Below, piece after piece: positions 1 through 8,749 of a DNA stretch of 64,000 nt. Under the pieces are notes generated by a model. It did no database searches, was not told where the DNA came from, and saw nothing but the letters and a program-made list of their open reading frames with translations. The DNA is from PZPK01 sp963974595 (GTDB lineage Bacteria; Pseudomonadota; Gammaproteobacteria; Pseudomonadales; Oleiphilaceae), in contig CAXBDA010000001.1 in assembly GCA_963974595.1 (NCBI GenBank), positions 1-64,000 of the forward strand, read 5' to 3'. The translations under genes and the position numbers were made by a program. Every line of letters begins with the position of its first letter. The stretch's first letter is position 1.

Positions 1-289
1 TAACAATTTGCCTTATTGAGAGCTTTCGTTTTCGGTTGAGTACATCACTAACCCTGCTTTTAAGGCCTATATACTGTTGTAGGTCTTTAGGGCTTAAGTT
101 CATCTGATGCATGCAAAATTTAATTGCTTCTACTGGGTCAGATGGCGGCATGGGGTAATGTCTGGCTTCGTATACTTCTAACAGCGTCAAGAGCACATCT
201 AGTTCATCACCGTCAGGTGTTCCAATTTCAGTGCCCCATATTAACTCAGTTCGAGCCAACGCTAAAACAAAAATGCCAAGCGTTGGGAA
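1..289 (-). pseudogene. HTH antitoxin-like protein (HigA/COG5499 type), 5'-damaged and cut by the window edge
   Basis: The open minus-strand frame reads from an in-frame TGA at 290-292 to the window start. It encodes segments such as ELIWGTEIGTPDGDELDVL, YEARHYPMPPSDPVEAIKF and a helix-turn-helix stretch ending in VSDVLNRKRKLSIRQ. This is the pattern of the HigA-like antitoxins of COG5499 (about 120 residues). The usual N-terminal leader (an M...P..TE.DYE type sequence) is absent: the stop codon lies just ahead of the conserved part and no ATG follows it. The last ~30 residues lie outside the window. No toxin gene precedes it; the Fic gene sits 85 bp away instead. I infer a remnant cut at about position 290 by recombination. 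A TTG start near 251 cannot be excluded. Confidence 0.6.
256..286. repeat. 8-bp perfect inverted repeat at the damaged antitoxin 5' end
   Basis: CCAACGCT at 256-263 and AGCGTTGG at 279-286 form a perfect 8-bp stem with a 15-nt spacer. It lies where homology to the HTH antitoxin begins, so it may mark the recombination junction. It is too short, and its boxes too imperfect, for an integron attC site. Confidence 0.4.
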
Positions 290-375
290 TCACTGTTAAA
301 TACCCTGATATACATATGATGCCACATAACATAGGTGACAGGTTGCGGAGTGAATTAGCCATAAAGCCTAACGGG

Positions 376-963
376 TCAGGATCGAACGAATTCGAAAAAT
401 GGCGCGTAGTCATGATTGTCTGCGGCATGAAGCGCTTCAATATATTTCTTTCTTGTTTCCCCTACATCAACAAGATTTGAACGACCCCATGTGAACCGCT
501 CTCGTCCTAATGAAACAAGCAACAAGTCAGCTGCGGTTCGTGAATGTCTGCCATTCCCATTTGGAAATGGATGGATCTTAACCAAACGATGTGAAAACCT
601 GGCGGCAATTTCATCAGGTTCATAAGTGGAGAATTCGACCCAACACTTACAATCTTCTATAAGCTGTCTCAACTCTGTGGTTATGCGATATGCTTCCACA
701 CCAATATTCCGTTCTGACGTTCTTATTACGCCTGCCCATCGCCACACCTGCCCAAGCATTCTTTTATGTAGATTCTTCAGAAACTGCTCAGACAAAACAT
801 CTCGTTTTGACTTAAAGGCCCATTCTTCGGCAGCTAGAATATTGCGCTGTTCCGCCTCATTCAGCTCTGAACGCAGACTGATATATGACGGGAGCAAATC
901 TTCCCGTTCCTCTTCAGTTAGTGGGGTTGACGCTTCATCTTCTTCTATTAATGGGTCTGTCAT
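376..963 (-). CDS. Mobile mystery protein B, Fic family (putative AMP transferase)
   Basis: A 195-residue protein with a Fic core. The signature HPFPNGNGRHSR is at residues 131-142, with H131 the expected catalytic base and the GNGR loop binding the nucleotide phosphates. Fic enzymes usually transfer AMP or another nucleotide moiety to Ser/Thr/Tyr of target proteins. The usual Asp/Glu before GNGR (Mg2+ ligand) is Asn here, so activity may be altered. An inhibitory [ST]xxxE[GN] helix was not evident. The start codon overlaps the stop of the upstream regulator gene (TAATG), so the two are co-translated. Established knowledge: TIGRFAM pairs this family (mobile mystery protein B) with protein A on plasmids and mobile regions. 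A toxin-antitoxin-like role is inference. Confidence 0.88.
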   Translation of the reverse strand: MTDPLIEEDEASTPLTEEEREDLLPSYISLRSELNEAEQRNILAAEEWAFKSKRDVLSEQFLKNLHKRMLGQVWRWAGVIRTSERNIGVEAYRITTELRQLIEDCKCWVEFSTYEPDEIAARFSHRLVKIHPFPNGNGRHSRTAADLLLVSLGRERFTWGRSNLVDVGETRKKYIEALHAADNHDYAPFFEFVRS

Positions 964-1430
964 TAGTCATCCGCCCACAAATTTGAACCCGCCTTTTCAA
1001 TAATCTTACGCATCATTGTTTCAAGCTGTTCCTTTTCGTCATCAACCAAAACAGATTGTGCTTCGAGCGCCATATTATGCCCTGTAATATTCATCTGTTT
1101 ATTAGCCAAAGCACGAGCACGGCCTTCTACCACATCTTGGAGTGGATTTTTTGGCACAAGCGCATAGACAACTTTACAATCCATTGCATTGGCGGCCCGC
1201 TCTAATGTGTCCAAAGTAATTGAACCTGACTTTTCTGACTTTTCAATATCAAGGATACGAGGCTGACTGACACCCATACGTTTTCCAAGTTGAGCGCTCG
1301 TAAGCCCTAAAGCTTCGCGGATAGCCTTAATCCAACCACGAGGAGGGCGTGTATGCGCCTGGGAATTTCGTAACAAATTGAGGCGTCTATCGAGCTGTTT
1401 CCTAGCCAAAATACGATCTTCTGCGCGCAT
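963..1430 (-). CDS. Mobile mystery protein A, XRE-type HTH regulator
   Basis: A 155-residue protein with an XRE/Cro helix-turn-helix at about residues 43-85 (LGLTSAQLGKRMGVSQ followed by RILDIEKSEKSGSITLDTL), then VVYALVPK, typical of the mobile mystery protein A family. It is always reported next to the Fic-type protein B, which follows with a 1-bp overlap. The likely role is DNA-binding regulator and possible antidote of the pair. Its upstream region carries three copies of an AACCTA/TAGGTT motif, one between start codon and promoter, which suggests autorepression. The ATG start at 1430 fits the family N-terminus (R-E-D-R-I-L-A-R-K-Q). Confidence 0.88.
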   Translation of the reverse strand: MRAEDRILARKQLDRRLNLLRNSQAHTRPPRGWIKAIREALGLTSAQLGKRMGVSQPRILDIEKSEKSGSITLDTLERAANAMDCKVVYALVPKNPLQDVVEGRARALANKQMNITGHNMALEAQSVLVDDEKEQLETMMRKIIEKAGSNLWADD

Positions 1431-1436
1431 AATAAT

Positions 1437-1458
1437 AACCTACACCCTATTTTAGGTT
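1437..1458. promoter_or_regulatory. Operator-like inverted repeat AACCTA-N10-TAGGTT
   Basis: AACCTA at 1437-1442 and TAGGTT at 1453-1458 lie in the 5' leader of the regulator gene, immediately before its start codon. The same hexamer recurs at 1536-1547 and 1572-1577. I infer a binding site for the XRE protein it precedes. Confidence 0.5.
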
Positions 1459-1532
1459 CTCTTACTTATAATATATATATTATATTATCATTCCATCTAT
1501 ATAGCTTATATACTATTTATTATCAAGAATAT

Positions 1533-1580
1533 AATAACCTATAGGTTATTTATAATGGCAGTTTAACGGATAACCTATCC
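1533..1580. promoter_or_regulatory. Second and third operator-like sites: AATAACCTATAGGTTATT palindrome and GGATAACCTATCC
   Basis: A perfect 18-bp palindrome occupies 1533-1550 and contains AACCTA and TAGGTT back to back. GGATAACCTATCC at 1568-1580 is a second imperfect palindrome with the same AACCTA core. The DNA between here and the regulator gene is almost pure A/T, with a minus-strand TATAAT at 1479-1484 as a possible -10. Repetition of one motif three times around one promoter is direct observation; the regulator identity is inference. Confidence 0.5.
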
Positions 1581-1673
1581 ATTAAGTGGCAAATAACAGA
1601 ATTATTTACTTGTTATATCAATCATCTACATTAGTAGTTTCCAAATCTCGTAATGAGCAAATCTTTTGGCACC

Positions 1674-1865
1674 TTATAAATATAGCTTTAATATTCGAGC
1701 TATCTGATGAGCGTCATCCAACGCTCTATGCTTAACAGGCTGAAGACAAAGTTCTTCACTGTAAGCTGTCTCTTGAAAATCCGGATCTAGTGAAAATATC
1801 GATTTAATAGAAAACGATGGTTTGATGCCAAGGTCATTAAACAACTTTAACATCCAGGCTCGCAA
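1674..1865 (-). pseudogene. C-terminal remnant of a DEDDh-type 3'-5' exonuclease
   Basis: This short 63-codon frame (TTG at 1865, ATG five codons in) encodes SIFSLDPDFQETAYSEEL and then KHRALDDAHQIARIL. The H-x-A-x-x-D-A pattern is the Exo III motif of DnaQ/RNase T-like 3'-5' exonucleases, where the His and Asp are catalytic, and the SLDPDF stretch resembles small exoribonucleases of about 180 residues. The Exo I and Exo II motifs are absent and an in-frame TGA lies just upstream, so about two thirds of the gene is missing. It sits between the mobile protein pair and parE, and is probably a leftover of an insertion or deletion event. Confidence 0.5.
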
Positions 1866-1926
1866 GGTTGTAAAAACAGAGAGTTGTCACTGAATTTTCA
1901 GCCATGTTGTGAGTCGCTTTTTAATC

Positions 1927-1952
1927 AAAAAACCGAAATACGTCAGTTTTTT
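1927..1952 (-). terminator. Probable terminator of parE
   Basis: AAAAAACCGA (1927-1936) and TCAGTTTTTT (1943-1952) form a 10-bp stem on the minus-strand transcript (one G-U pair) with a 6-nt loop, and the U run is in the 3' arm. It lies about 100 bp beyond the parE stop. Confidence 0.45.
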
Positions 1953-2046
1953 AAAATCTGAACCCCTAATCTTTCATTTTGCTATTTCACACACGTAGCA
2001 ACGCTTATGAAGTTTAGAGAAGAATTAAATGAAATCCGACATCACC

Positions 2047-3951
2047 TTAAATTTCCGCTAAATCACCCTTCTCTTCTAACCAGGCTTTTCGATCCGACGC
2101 TCTTTTCTTACCCAGTAACATGTCCATATTTTCTGTGGTTTGCTCTAAATCATCGATTGTTAATTGAACTAAACGTCGCGTATCTCGGGCCATGGTTGTC
2201 TCACGTAATTGGAGCGGGTTCATTTCACCCAAGCCTTTAAAGCGTTGTACGTTTATTTTGCCCTTCTTCTTTTCAGCAGCAATTCTATCTAGAATTCCTT
2301 TACGTTCAGATTCATCCAGGGCGTAGTAGACATCCTTTCCGACATCAATTCGGTACAAAGGTGGCATGGCAACGAAGATATGACCTTTTTCTACCAAATG
2401 TCGAAAGTGTTTCACAAACAGCGCGCAGAGTAGCGTGGCGATATGCAGGCCATCCGAGTCGGCATCCGCTAAGATGCAAACTTTACCGTAACGCAAGCTT
2501 TCTAAGTTTTCTGAATTTGGATCAACGCCCAATGCAACGGCGATATCATGGACTTCTTGAGACGCCAGAATTTGATTCGAATCAACTTCCCAGGTGTTTA
2601 GTATTTTGCCTCGTAAAGGCATAATCGCTTGATATTCTCGATCACGAGCTTGTTTTGCCGAACCACCAGCCGAGTCACCTTCCACTAAAAAAAGCTCTGA
2701 GTTCATAATGTCGCTACCTGAACAATCGGCTAATTTTCCTGGCAAAGCCGGCCCTGAAGTGACTTTTTTACGGGCTATTTTCTTACTCGCTTTTAAACGC
2801 TTTTGTGCGTTATTGATACATAACTCTGCCAGCTTTTCGGCATCGTCTGTATGCTGATTTAGCCAAAGACTAAACGCGTCTTTTACGATACCTGAAATAA
2901 AGGCGGCCGCTTCTCGTGATGAAAGCCTTTCTTTGGTTTGTCCGGAAAATTGTGGGTCTTGGAGCTTAGCGGATAAGACGAAGCAGCTCTTATCCCAAAT
3001 ATCTTCTGAGCTTAATTTAATACCTCTTGGAAGTAGGTTCCTGAATTCACAAAACTCTCTCATCGCTTCGAGGCAACCCGTTCTGAAGCCGTTGACATGC
3101 GTACCACCTTGAGCGGTAGGGATCAGATTAACATAACTTTCCTGAATTAATTCGCCCCCCTCTACCAGCCACTGTATTGCCCAATCTGCGGCTTCTGTAT
3201 TACCTTTCATTGAGCCCGAAAAGGGTTTACTCGGGCATGTTTCGAGGCCGTCGGTAGAGGATAGTAAATAGTCCTTTAGACCATCTTCGTAGAGCCATTC
3301 ATCTTTTTCGTTAGTTTGCTCATTAGTGAAGGTGACGGATAACCCAGGGCATAAAACCGCTTTAGCGCGCAGTACATGGCGCAAACGACTTACTGAAAAG
3401 CGTACGGTGTCGAAATACTGCTCATCGGGCCAGAAGCGAACTTCGGTTCCCGTATTACGTTTTCCAACGGTACCAATAACATTTAAGTCTTCCGTTTTAT
3501 CGCCATTTGCAAAAGCAATTCTATGCAGTTGACCATCTCGACGTATTAACACCTCTAACTTAGTTGTTAGGGCATTAACAACTGAAACACCAACCCCGTG
3601 CAAGCCACCTGAAAAGGCGTAACTATCATTAGAGAACTTACCACCAGCATGAAGACGCGTCAGTATAAGTTCTACACCGGGCACGCCTTCTTCGGTATGA
3701 ATATCTACCGGCATGCCACGGCCATTATCCGTCACTGACAATGAGCCATCAGCGAATAAAACAACTTCTATTTTATCGGCATGACCTGCTAAGGCTTCGT
3801 CGACACTGTTATCGATCACTTCTTGTGCGAGATGATTAGGCCGGGTTGTTTCTGTATACATGCCCGGTCTTTTACGAACCGGATCTAAGCCACTTAATAC
3901 TTCTATGGAGTTGGCATTATATTGTTTACTTGGCATGTGTTTATCGGACAT
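2047..3951 (-). CDS. parE: DNA topoisomerase IV subunit B
   Basis: A 634-residue ATPase subunit of topoisomerase IV, which decatenates daughter chromosomes using ATP together with ParC. The GHKL ATPase motifs are visible: EVIDNSVDEA (about 44-53), DNGRGMP (75-81) and GGLHGVG (115-121). The TOPRIM domain has ELFLVEGDSAGG followed by PLRGKILN and DADSDGLHI. Length matches E. coli ParE (630) rather than GyrB (about 800), and the GyrB-specific insert is absent. The start at 3951 gives a short N-terminal tail before the conserved SIEVLSGLDPVRKRPGMY; M6 is an alternative. The gene lies 81 bp downstream of the peptidase gene on the same strand. ParC is not in this window. Confidence 0.97.
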   Translation of the reverse strand: MSDKHMPSKQYNANSIEVLSGLDPVRKRPGMYTETTRPNHLAQEVIDNSVDEALAGHADKIEVVLFADGSLSVTDNGRGMPVDIHTEEGVPGVELILTRLHAGGKFSNDSYAFSGGLHGVGVSVVNALTTKLEVLIRRDGQLHRIAFANGDKTEDLNVIGTVGKRNTGTEVRFWPDEQYFDTVRFSVSRLRHVLRAKAVLCPGLSVTFTNEQTNEKDEWLYEDGLKDYLLSSTDGLETCPSKPFSGSMKGNTEAADWAIQWLVEGGELIQESYVNLIPTAQGGTHVNGFRTGCLEAMREFCEFRNLLPRGIKLSSEDIWDKSCFVLSAKLQDPQFSGQTKERLSSREAAAFISGIVKDAFSLWLNQHTDDAEKLAELCINNAQKRLKASKKIARKKVTSGPALPGKLADCSGSDIMNSELFLVEGDSAGGSAKQARDREYQAIMPLRGKILNTWEVDSNQILASQEVHDIAVALGVDPNSENLESLRYGKVCILADADSDGLHIATLLCALFVKHFRHLVEKGHIFVAMPPLYRIDVGKDVYYALDESERKGILDRIAAEKKKGKINVQRFKGLGEMNPLQLRETTMARDTRRLVQLTIDDLEQTTENMDMLLGKKRASDRKAWLEEKGDLAEI

Positions 3952-4032
3952 AAGTTTCTAATTTTAATAGATGATAAATAAATTTCGGGCAAGCTTAACG
4001 AAGTTTTGTCTACCTGCCAATAAAGAAAAAGG

Positions 4033-6747
4033 TTATTTGGAGCAGTTACTCTGAGCAACAAACTGTACTGGCGCCCATTTCGCGCTTTCAATTAAGCTAG
4101 CTATTTTTGCATTCTGTAATCGTGAGATACCTATGCTATTTTCACTGGTGCTAAAAGATGGATATTGAATATCAAAGTTCATATTCGTTAGAGACTTACT
4201 GCTTATTTCAATAAATGATGGACGAGACAGTAAAGGAAAAGAGCCCACAGCTTCCCCGCTATCGAAGGGCAGTTTATCGCCATCATTATCTGTGCTGGCA
4301 GTTAAAAGATAACGACCCGAAGCAATATTATCAATACAATACTCATAAGCACCATTTATTAGGTCTCCAGATAATCCATAAGCTTGCTGGTAGACGCCAT
4401 TAAGAATATCTTCTTCTTTATATAACGAAATAAATAAACCACCCACAGTTGGATCACTTTGGCTGCTTCTTGAGATAAATACATTAATGATTTGTTGTTG
4501 GATAGGTTCATTATCTATTTGATAATTAACGGTAATAGTACCTTGATCTAACAATACTAATGCTGAGTTAATCTCAACTAGATATGCCCCTAGTAAGGAC
4601 ACATTAGAAACTCCGTCTTTGGCTGTAATTTCAAGCCAGCTTTCCTGTTCTTCTATGGATAGTACTTTAACGCTGCCACTACCTGGATTTGTTAAATTTA
4701 ATTCGGCTTTGGTATTTGCACCTATAAAAGCAAACTCAGTTGGGTATACATTCAATATTCCAGGAATAATGGTGCTGTCTGCGGCCCAATTCACCGACTT
4801 TGCTGCATCTATTAAGCCTTTGCCGTAAAAATTATTTGTATCTAGAGCACCAGCACTAAGATCTTGTGTTAAAGAGCCCATCTCTAAGGCTGCTTTAAAA
4901 CTTTGTCCACTTAAGCCTGACCTCAATTCTTTCATTAATGCGGCTACCGCTGCGACGTGCGGAGCAGCCATTGATGTCCCGATAGATTCAGCATAGTTAT
5001 TTGCATTGACCGTGCTCAATATCGCATCTTGAAAACCGTCAAATGAGGCACTGCCTGAACCTGTTCCACCCGGTGCAAGCAAGTCTACGTTTATACCAAA
5101 GTTAGAAAAACTGGCGCGTTTTTTATCATTCGATGCCGCGCCAACTCCGATGACATTATCAAATGCAGCTGGATAAAATCCTGTATCTGTTGCGGTATTA
5201 CCTGCTGCCGCGATTAAAATGAGACCTTGGTCATAAGCTTTATCAATGGCGGCACTGACTGTTTCTGAAAGAGCGTCCCCACCAAAAGACATATTAATGA
5301 TATCAGCACGCTGGTCAGGTAGTTTTCCGCTTGAATTGTCTAAGCCCGCCGCATACAAAATAGCCTGCGCTATATCGCTACTTGAACCGCTGTTTTGTAT
5401 GCCAAGTACACGCAGAGGCATTATTTTGGCAGCATAAGCTAAACCGGCTATACCTTTCATGTTGCCGGCCTCAGCGGCGATAATACCCGCGACATGGGAA
5501 CCATGAAAGCTAGTGCCTTCGTCATTAGGGTTAGTATCAAAACCATTGCCATCGCCAGCCGATTTGCTATCACTTATGAAATCATAACCATCTGGGCGGA
5601 TATTATTTATTAGATCTTCATGGGTCGCATTAATTCCCGTATCCAAGACAGCAACAATAACCCCCTGTCCACTTGCAACTTCCCATGCGGCAGGTGCCGT
5701 TACCATCGACAAATTCCACTGATCAGATAAACGAGGGTCATTCGTGGTAGCAGCTGAGTGGTAAATAAAATTTGGTTCAGCAAATTCGACGTATTCACTC
5801 GCATTTAATTGTTTAATCACGTCAAGGGTTTGAATTTTGCGTTCAAGCAGACTGAGCTGATTAGTCGCTTCTGATTCAATATAGCTAGCTGCTTTTGCTG
5901 ATTGCTTCAACGAAGACAGCTGAAATTGATACACCGCTGCTATATCGGGAATAGTTTCTTTAAGTACTAATTCATCCAGCAATGGCTCAATTGAGCCCTT
6001 TTTGTTGGACGACTTATCTGGCTGTGCAGAAAAGGTGCCCTCAAAATATTTATCTAAGGTGGCTATATTTTTACTCGTTTTTAAACTAAGTAAGACTTCA
6101 CCCGGAATAAAGTCTTGCGACAGTGTGTTGATCTCTGAGATAGATAATGACTGAGTCGAAATTGTTTGAGAGAGCGATAAAGTATATAAAAGCGGTGAGG
6201 TTAAATTGCTTGCACTAAGTGATAATATATACAAACCATCGGCTGGTACAATCAGGGTATTTGAACTGAATTGATCAATATCCAAGCTTACTTGTTTTTC
6301 TTCAGACTCATCTAACAAGGCTAATTCAAGCTCAATCGAGTTAAGCGTAGAGTCTGCCTGAAATACACTTAGCTGTAGCTCTTGCCCCTTCACTAGCGAT
6401 ACTTTGAAGTAATCAAGCGCATCTTCGTAAAAGCCACCGTTGTTCGCGTTAGAATAGGTACCCGAATAACCACTTAAATATCCCCCAATAGTACTAGGGT
6501 TAGCAATTAACTGTGGATCATCAATTTGATTATTTAATAAAAGACTTGAGTTTAAATCGAGATCTATATCAGAATCCCGTTGAACGGTAATTGTTCCGGA
6601 TAGTTGTAAGACCCCATCCTGCGACGTTGAATCGCCACTAGAGCCTCCACACGCGATGAGCATCCAACTCAAAACAATCAGTAAGAAGACTTTGTTTAAG
6701 GGTAAGTAAAGTAATCTAGGAGTATCGTTTATGATTCGATGCTGCAT
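4033..6747 (-). CDS. Subtilisin-like (S8) serine peptidase, predicted lipoprotein
   Basis: A 904-residue exported protease. The signal segment VFLLIVLSWMLIAC ends in a lipobox with Cys33, so it is probably lipid-anchored. The catalytic triad of the S8 fold is present: D369 in VAVLDTGIN, H415 in FHGSHVAG and S592 in GTSMAAPHVA, with oxyanion N517 in AAAGN. Residues about 205-330 (FIPGEVLLSLK...) look like an inhibitory propeptide region. Residues beyond about 650 form a beta-rich C-terminal part with no recognised domain, and residues 40-200 form a separate N-terminal beta-rich module. The start overlaps the end of rarA by 32 bp, so they are probably co-transcribed. Substrate unknown. Confidence 0.92.
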   Translation of the reverse strand: MQHRIINDTPRLLYLPLNKVFLLIVLSWMLIACGGSSGDSTSQDGVLQLSGTITVQRDSDIDLDLNSSLLLNNQIDDPQLIANPSTIGGYLSGYSGTYSNANNGGFYEDALDYFKVSLVKGQELQLSVFQADSTLNSIELELALLDESEEKQVSLDIDQFSSNTLIVPADGLYILSLSASNLTSPLLYTLSLSQTISTQSLSISEINTLSQDFIPGEVLLSLKTSKNIATLDKYFEGTFSAQPDKSSNKKGSIEPLLDELVLKETIPDIAAVYQFQLSSLKQSAKAASYIESEATNQLSLLERKIQTLDVIKQLNASEYVEFAEPNFIYHSAATTNDPRLSDQWNLSMVTAPAAWEVASGQGVIVAVLDTGINATHEDLINNIRPDGYDFISDSKSAGDGNGFDTNPNDEGTSFHGSHVAGIIAAEAGNMKGIAGLAYAAKIMPLRVLGIQNSGSSSDIAQAILYAAGLDNSSGKLPDQRADIINMSFGGDALSETVSAAIDKAYDQGLILIAAAGNTATDTGFYPAAFDNVIGVGAASNDKKRASFSNFGINVDLLAPGGTGSGSASFDGFQDAILSTVNANNYAESIGTSMAAPHVAAVAALMKELRSGLSGQSFKAALEMGSLTQDLSAGALDTNNFYGKGLIDAAKSVNWAADSTIIPGILNVYPTEFAFIGANTKAELNLTNPGSGSVKVLSIEEQESWLEITAKDGVSNVSLLGAYLVEINSALVLLDQGTITVNYQIDNEPIQQQIINVFISRSSQSDPTVGGLFISLYKEEDILNGVYQQAYGLSGDLINGAYEYCIDNIASGRYLLTASTDNDGDKLPFDSGEAVGSFPLLSRPSFIEISSKSLTNMNFDIQYPSFSTSENSIGISRLQNAKIASLIESAKWAPVQFVAQSNCSK

Positions 6748-8065
6748 TCAAACCCCTTAATCGCTCTAGTTTTTCAGATATTTTCAACTCTAAGCCACGC
6801 TTGACAGGTTCATAGAGAATAGTCCCCGCTAAACGTTCAGGGAAGTAGTTTTCACCCGCGGCAAAGGCATCAGGTTCATCATGGGCATAACGATATTCTT
6901 GACCCATACCTTGATCTTTCATAAGTGTAGTCGGTGCATTGCGTAAATGCATGGGCACGTCTTCATCTGAAGAGTTCTGTACTAGATGTCGACAATCATT
7001 AAATGCCTTGTAGACGGCATTGCTCTTAGGCGCAACGGCTAAGTATACAATTGCCTGAGCAATTGATAGCTCACCTTCTGGGCTACCAAGACGTGCTTGC
7101 ACGTCCCATGCGTTCAAAGCAAGCGTTAACCCGCGCGGGTCGGCATTACCGATATCTTCGCTCGCCATACGAACAACTCTTCGCGCAATATAAAACGGAT
7201 CACAGCCGGCATCGATCATTCTCACAAACCAGTACAAAGCTGCATCGGGGTCTGAGCCCCTGACAGACTTGTGCAAAGCAGAAATCTGCTCGTAGAAAAT
7301 ATCACCACCTTTATCAAAACGCTTTAACGAACTTTGCAGAACATGCTCTATTCCTGCTCTGGTAACGGTTCGTTCATTGTTTTTTTGATCGGCTAAATCA
7401 ACCGCCAATTCAAGTATATTCAAGGCTTTTCTCGCATCACCATCAGATGCTTTTGATATCACCGACAGCAGCTCATCAGCAATCATAACCTGCAAATCTA
7501 TAAAAGCCTGTTTGTCAGATAAGGCATTATTAAGCACCGTAATTATTTCGGGCTCGGATAATTTTTTAAGTACATAAACACGTGCACGAGATAATAATGC
7601 ATTATTTAATTCAAACGATGGGTTTTCTGTGGTTGCACCAATAAAGATAACCGTTCCATCTTCTACATAAGGTAAAAAGGCATCTTGTTGTGATTTATTA
7701 AAACGATGAACTTCATCAACAAATAAAATAGTATCTCTGCCGCTCTGTGTCCGCCTCATTTTAGCTTGCTCAACCGCCTGCCTTATCTCTTTAACACCAC
7801 TTAACACCGCTGAGACAGGAATAAAACTACGGTCAAATTGCTGGGCAATTAACTGAGCAAATGTTGTTTTTCCAACGCCTGGTGGGCCCCATAGGATCAT
7901 TGAATGCAATGCGCCTTTTTCGATCGCCAGATTTAACGGGCAACCTGGCGCCATAAGATGGCTCTGACCTACATAGGCAGAAAGTGATTGCGGCCTGACT
8001 CTAGCTGCTAGAGGTGCATAGGCGGCTTTATGCTCAGGTTCTTGATCGAACAACGAAGGGCTCAT
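6716..8065 (-). CDS. rarA: Replication-associated recombination protein A (AAA+ ATPase)
   Basis: A 449-residue RarA/MgsA protein, related to eukaryotic WRNIP1 and to clamp-loader ATPases, acting at stalled replication forks. Walker A GPPGVGKTT lies at about 60-68 and Walker B FVDEVHRF at about 115-122, followed by sensor motif GATTENPSFELN and the C-terminal tetramerisation region (KSVRGSDPDAALYW, NLRNAPT-like). Length is normal for the family. It starts 8 bp after lolA ends, continuing the ftsK-lolA-rarA order common in gammaproteobacteria. Start ATG at 8065 (MSPSLFDQE) fits relatives. Confidence 0.96.
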   Translation of the reverse strand: MSPSLFDQEPEHKAAYAPLAARVRPQSLSAYVGQSHLMAPGCPLNLAIEKGALHSMILWGPPGVGKTTFAQLIAQQFDRSFIPVSAVLSGVKEIRQAVEQAKMRRTQSGRDTILFVDEVHRFNKSQQDAFLPYVEDGTVIFIGATTENPSFELNNALLSRARVYVLKKLSEPEIITVLNNALSDKQAFIDLQVMIADELLSVISKASDGDARKALNILELAVDLADQKNNERTVTRAGIEHVLQSSLKRFDKGGDIFYEQISALHKSVRGSDPDAALYWFVRMIDAGCDPFYIARRVVRMASEDIGNADPRGLTLALNAWDVQARLGSPEGELSIAQAIVYLAVAPKSNAVYKAFNDCRHLVQNSSDEDVPMHLRNAPTTLMKDQGMGQEYRYAHDEPDAFAAGENYFPERLAGTILYEPVKRGLELKISEKLERLRGLNAASNHKRYS

Positions 8066-8073
8066 TTAAGTGT

Positions 8074-8733
8074 TTATCTGCTCGGAATATCGCGAATGAC
8101 ATCAGTCCCTTCAGGTAACTTGATCGTAAAAGTGTCATCAGAAAATGTCGGATTCACCTGTGTTTGAAGAAAGCTCATGGTGCTTTCTTGACCAAGGGCA
8201 TCCATTATTCTCAGTTCTTGCAGCTTCTCGCCCTCAAAACGGATAGTTAAGCGTTCAAATAAGCTTTCTTTGTTTTTGGGTTTTAACGCATATTGAACGC
8301 TTTGAGCTACCTGTGTTTTTATTTCTACGTTAAACATTTCGCCAATTTTATCGGTGTCACCACTAAATAATATCGCCGGTGTACTTTGAACTTGCTGACC
8401 GACAGTCTGAATAGTCGCTTGCTCTAGATCCGGGTCGTAAACAGTGACTTCTGTGCCATTCGAAATAACCGTCTGTTCAAGCGGTTCTGAGGTATGCCAA
8501 TAGAACAAGCCGGAGCGATCTGCTTTTAGTTCACCATGTGATTCATTAACACGCGCGCCTTTTTGATCAACAGCATACTGAATAAATGTGCCTGAAAAAG
8601 TCGTAATTTTACTCAGTTTTTCGACCAACTGTGATAAAGCATTGTTATCCGTATTATTTTCTTGCGCGTTAGCAGCCCCCAAGTAAACCAATAAAGTAGC
8701 AACGACACATAAAACCTTGTTTGTTATTTTCAT
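8074..8733 (-). CDS. lolA: Outer-membrane lipoprotein chaperone LolA
   Basis: A 219-residue periplasmic carrier that takes lipoproteins from LolCDE and passes them to LolB. A signal peptide is evident (hydrophobic VLCVVATLLVYLGAANA, cleavage before QE). The mature part shows the LolA pattern: LSKITTFSGTFIQYAVDQKG, GLFYWHTSEPLEQTVISNG, VYDPDLEQATIQ and ALKPKNKES. It sits 16 bp after ftsK and 8 bp before rarA, a conserved order, so the three are probably one transcript. Length is usual for the family (about 200-220). Confidence 0.95.
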   Translation of the reverse strand: MKITNKVLCVVATLLVYLGAANAQENNTDNNALSQLVEKLSKITTFSGTFIQYAVDQKGARVNESHGELKADRSGLFYWHTSEPLEQTVISNGTEVTVYDPDLEQATIQTVGQQVQSTPAILFSGDTDKIGEMFNVEIKTQVAQSVQYALKPKNKESLFERLTIRFEGEKLQELRIMDALGQESTMSFLQTQVNPTFSDDTFTIKLPEGTDVIRDIPSR

Positions 8734-8749
8734 AAAATATCCGGGTAGA

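Noticed and set aside
250..372. Integron attC site around the CCAACGCT/AGCGTTGG repeat and the GTTAAAT and GCCTAAC heptamers
   Set aside because: The heptamers are in the wrong mutual order for attC and the repeat's own outer boxes miss the RYYYAAC/GTTRRRY consensus; the hairpin is only 31 nt.
124..480. Plus-strand open frame of 118 codons
   Set aside because: It lies antisense to the recognisable HTH antitoxin and the Fic C-terminus, and its sequence has no family pattern.
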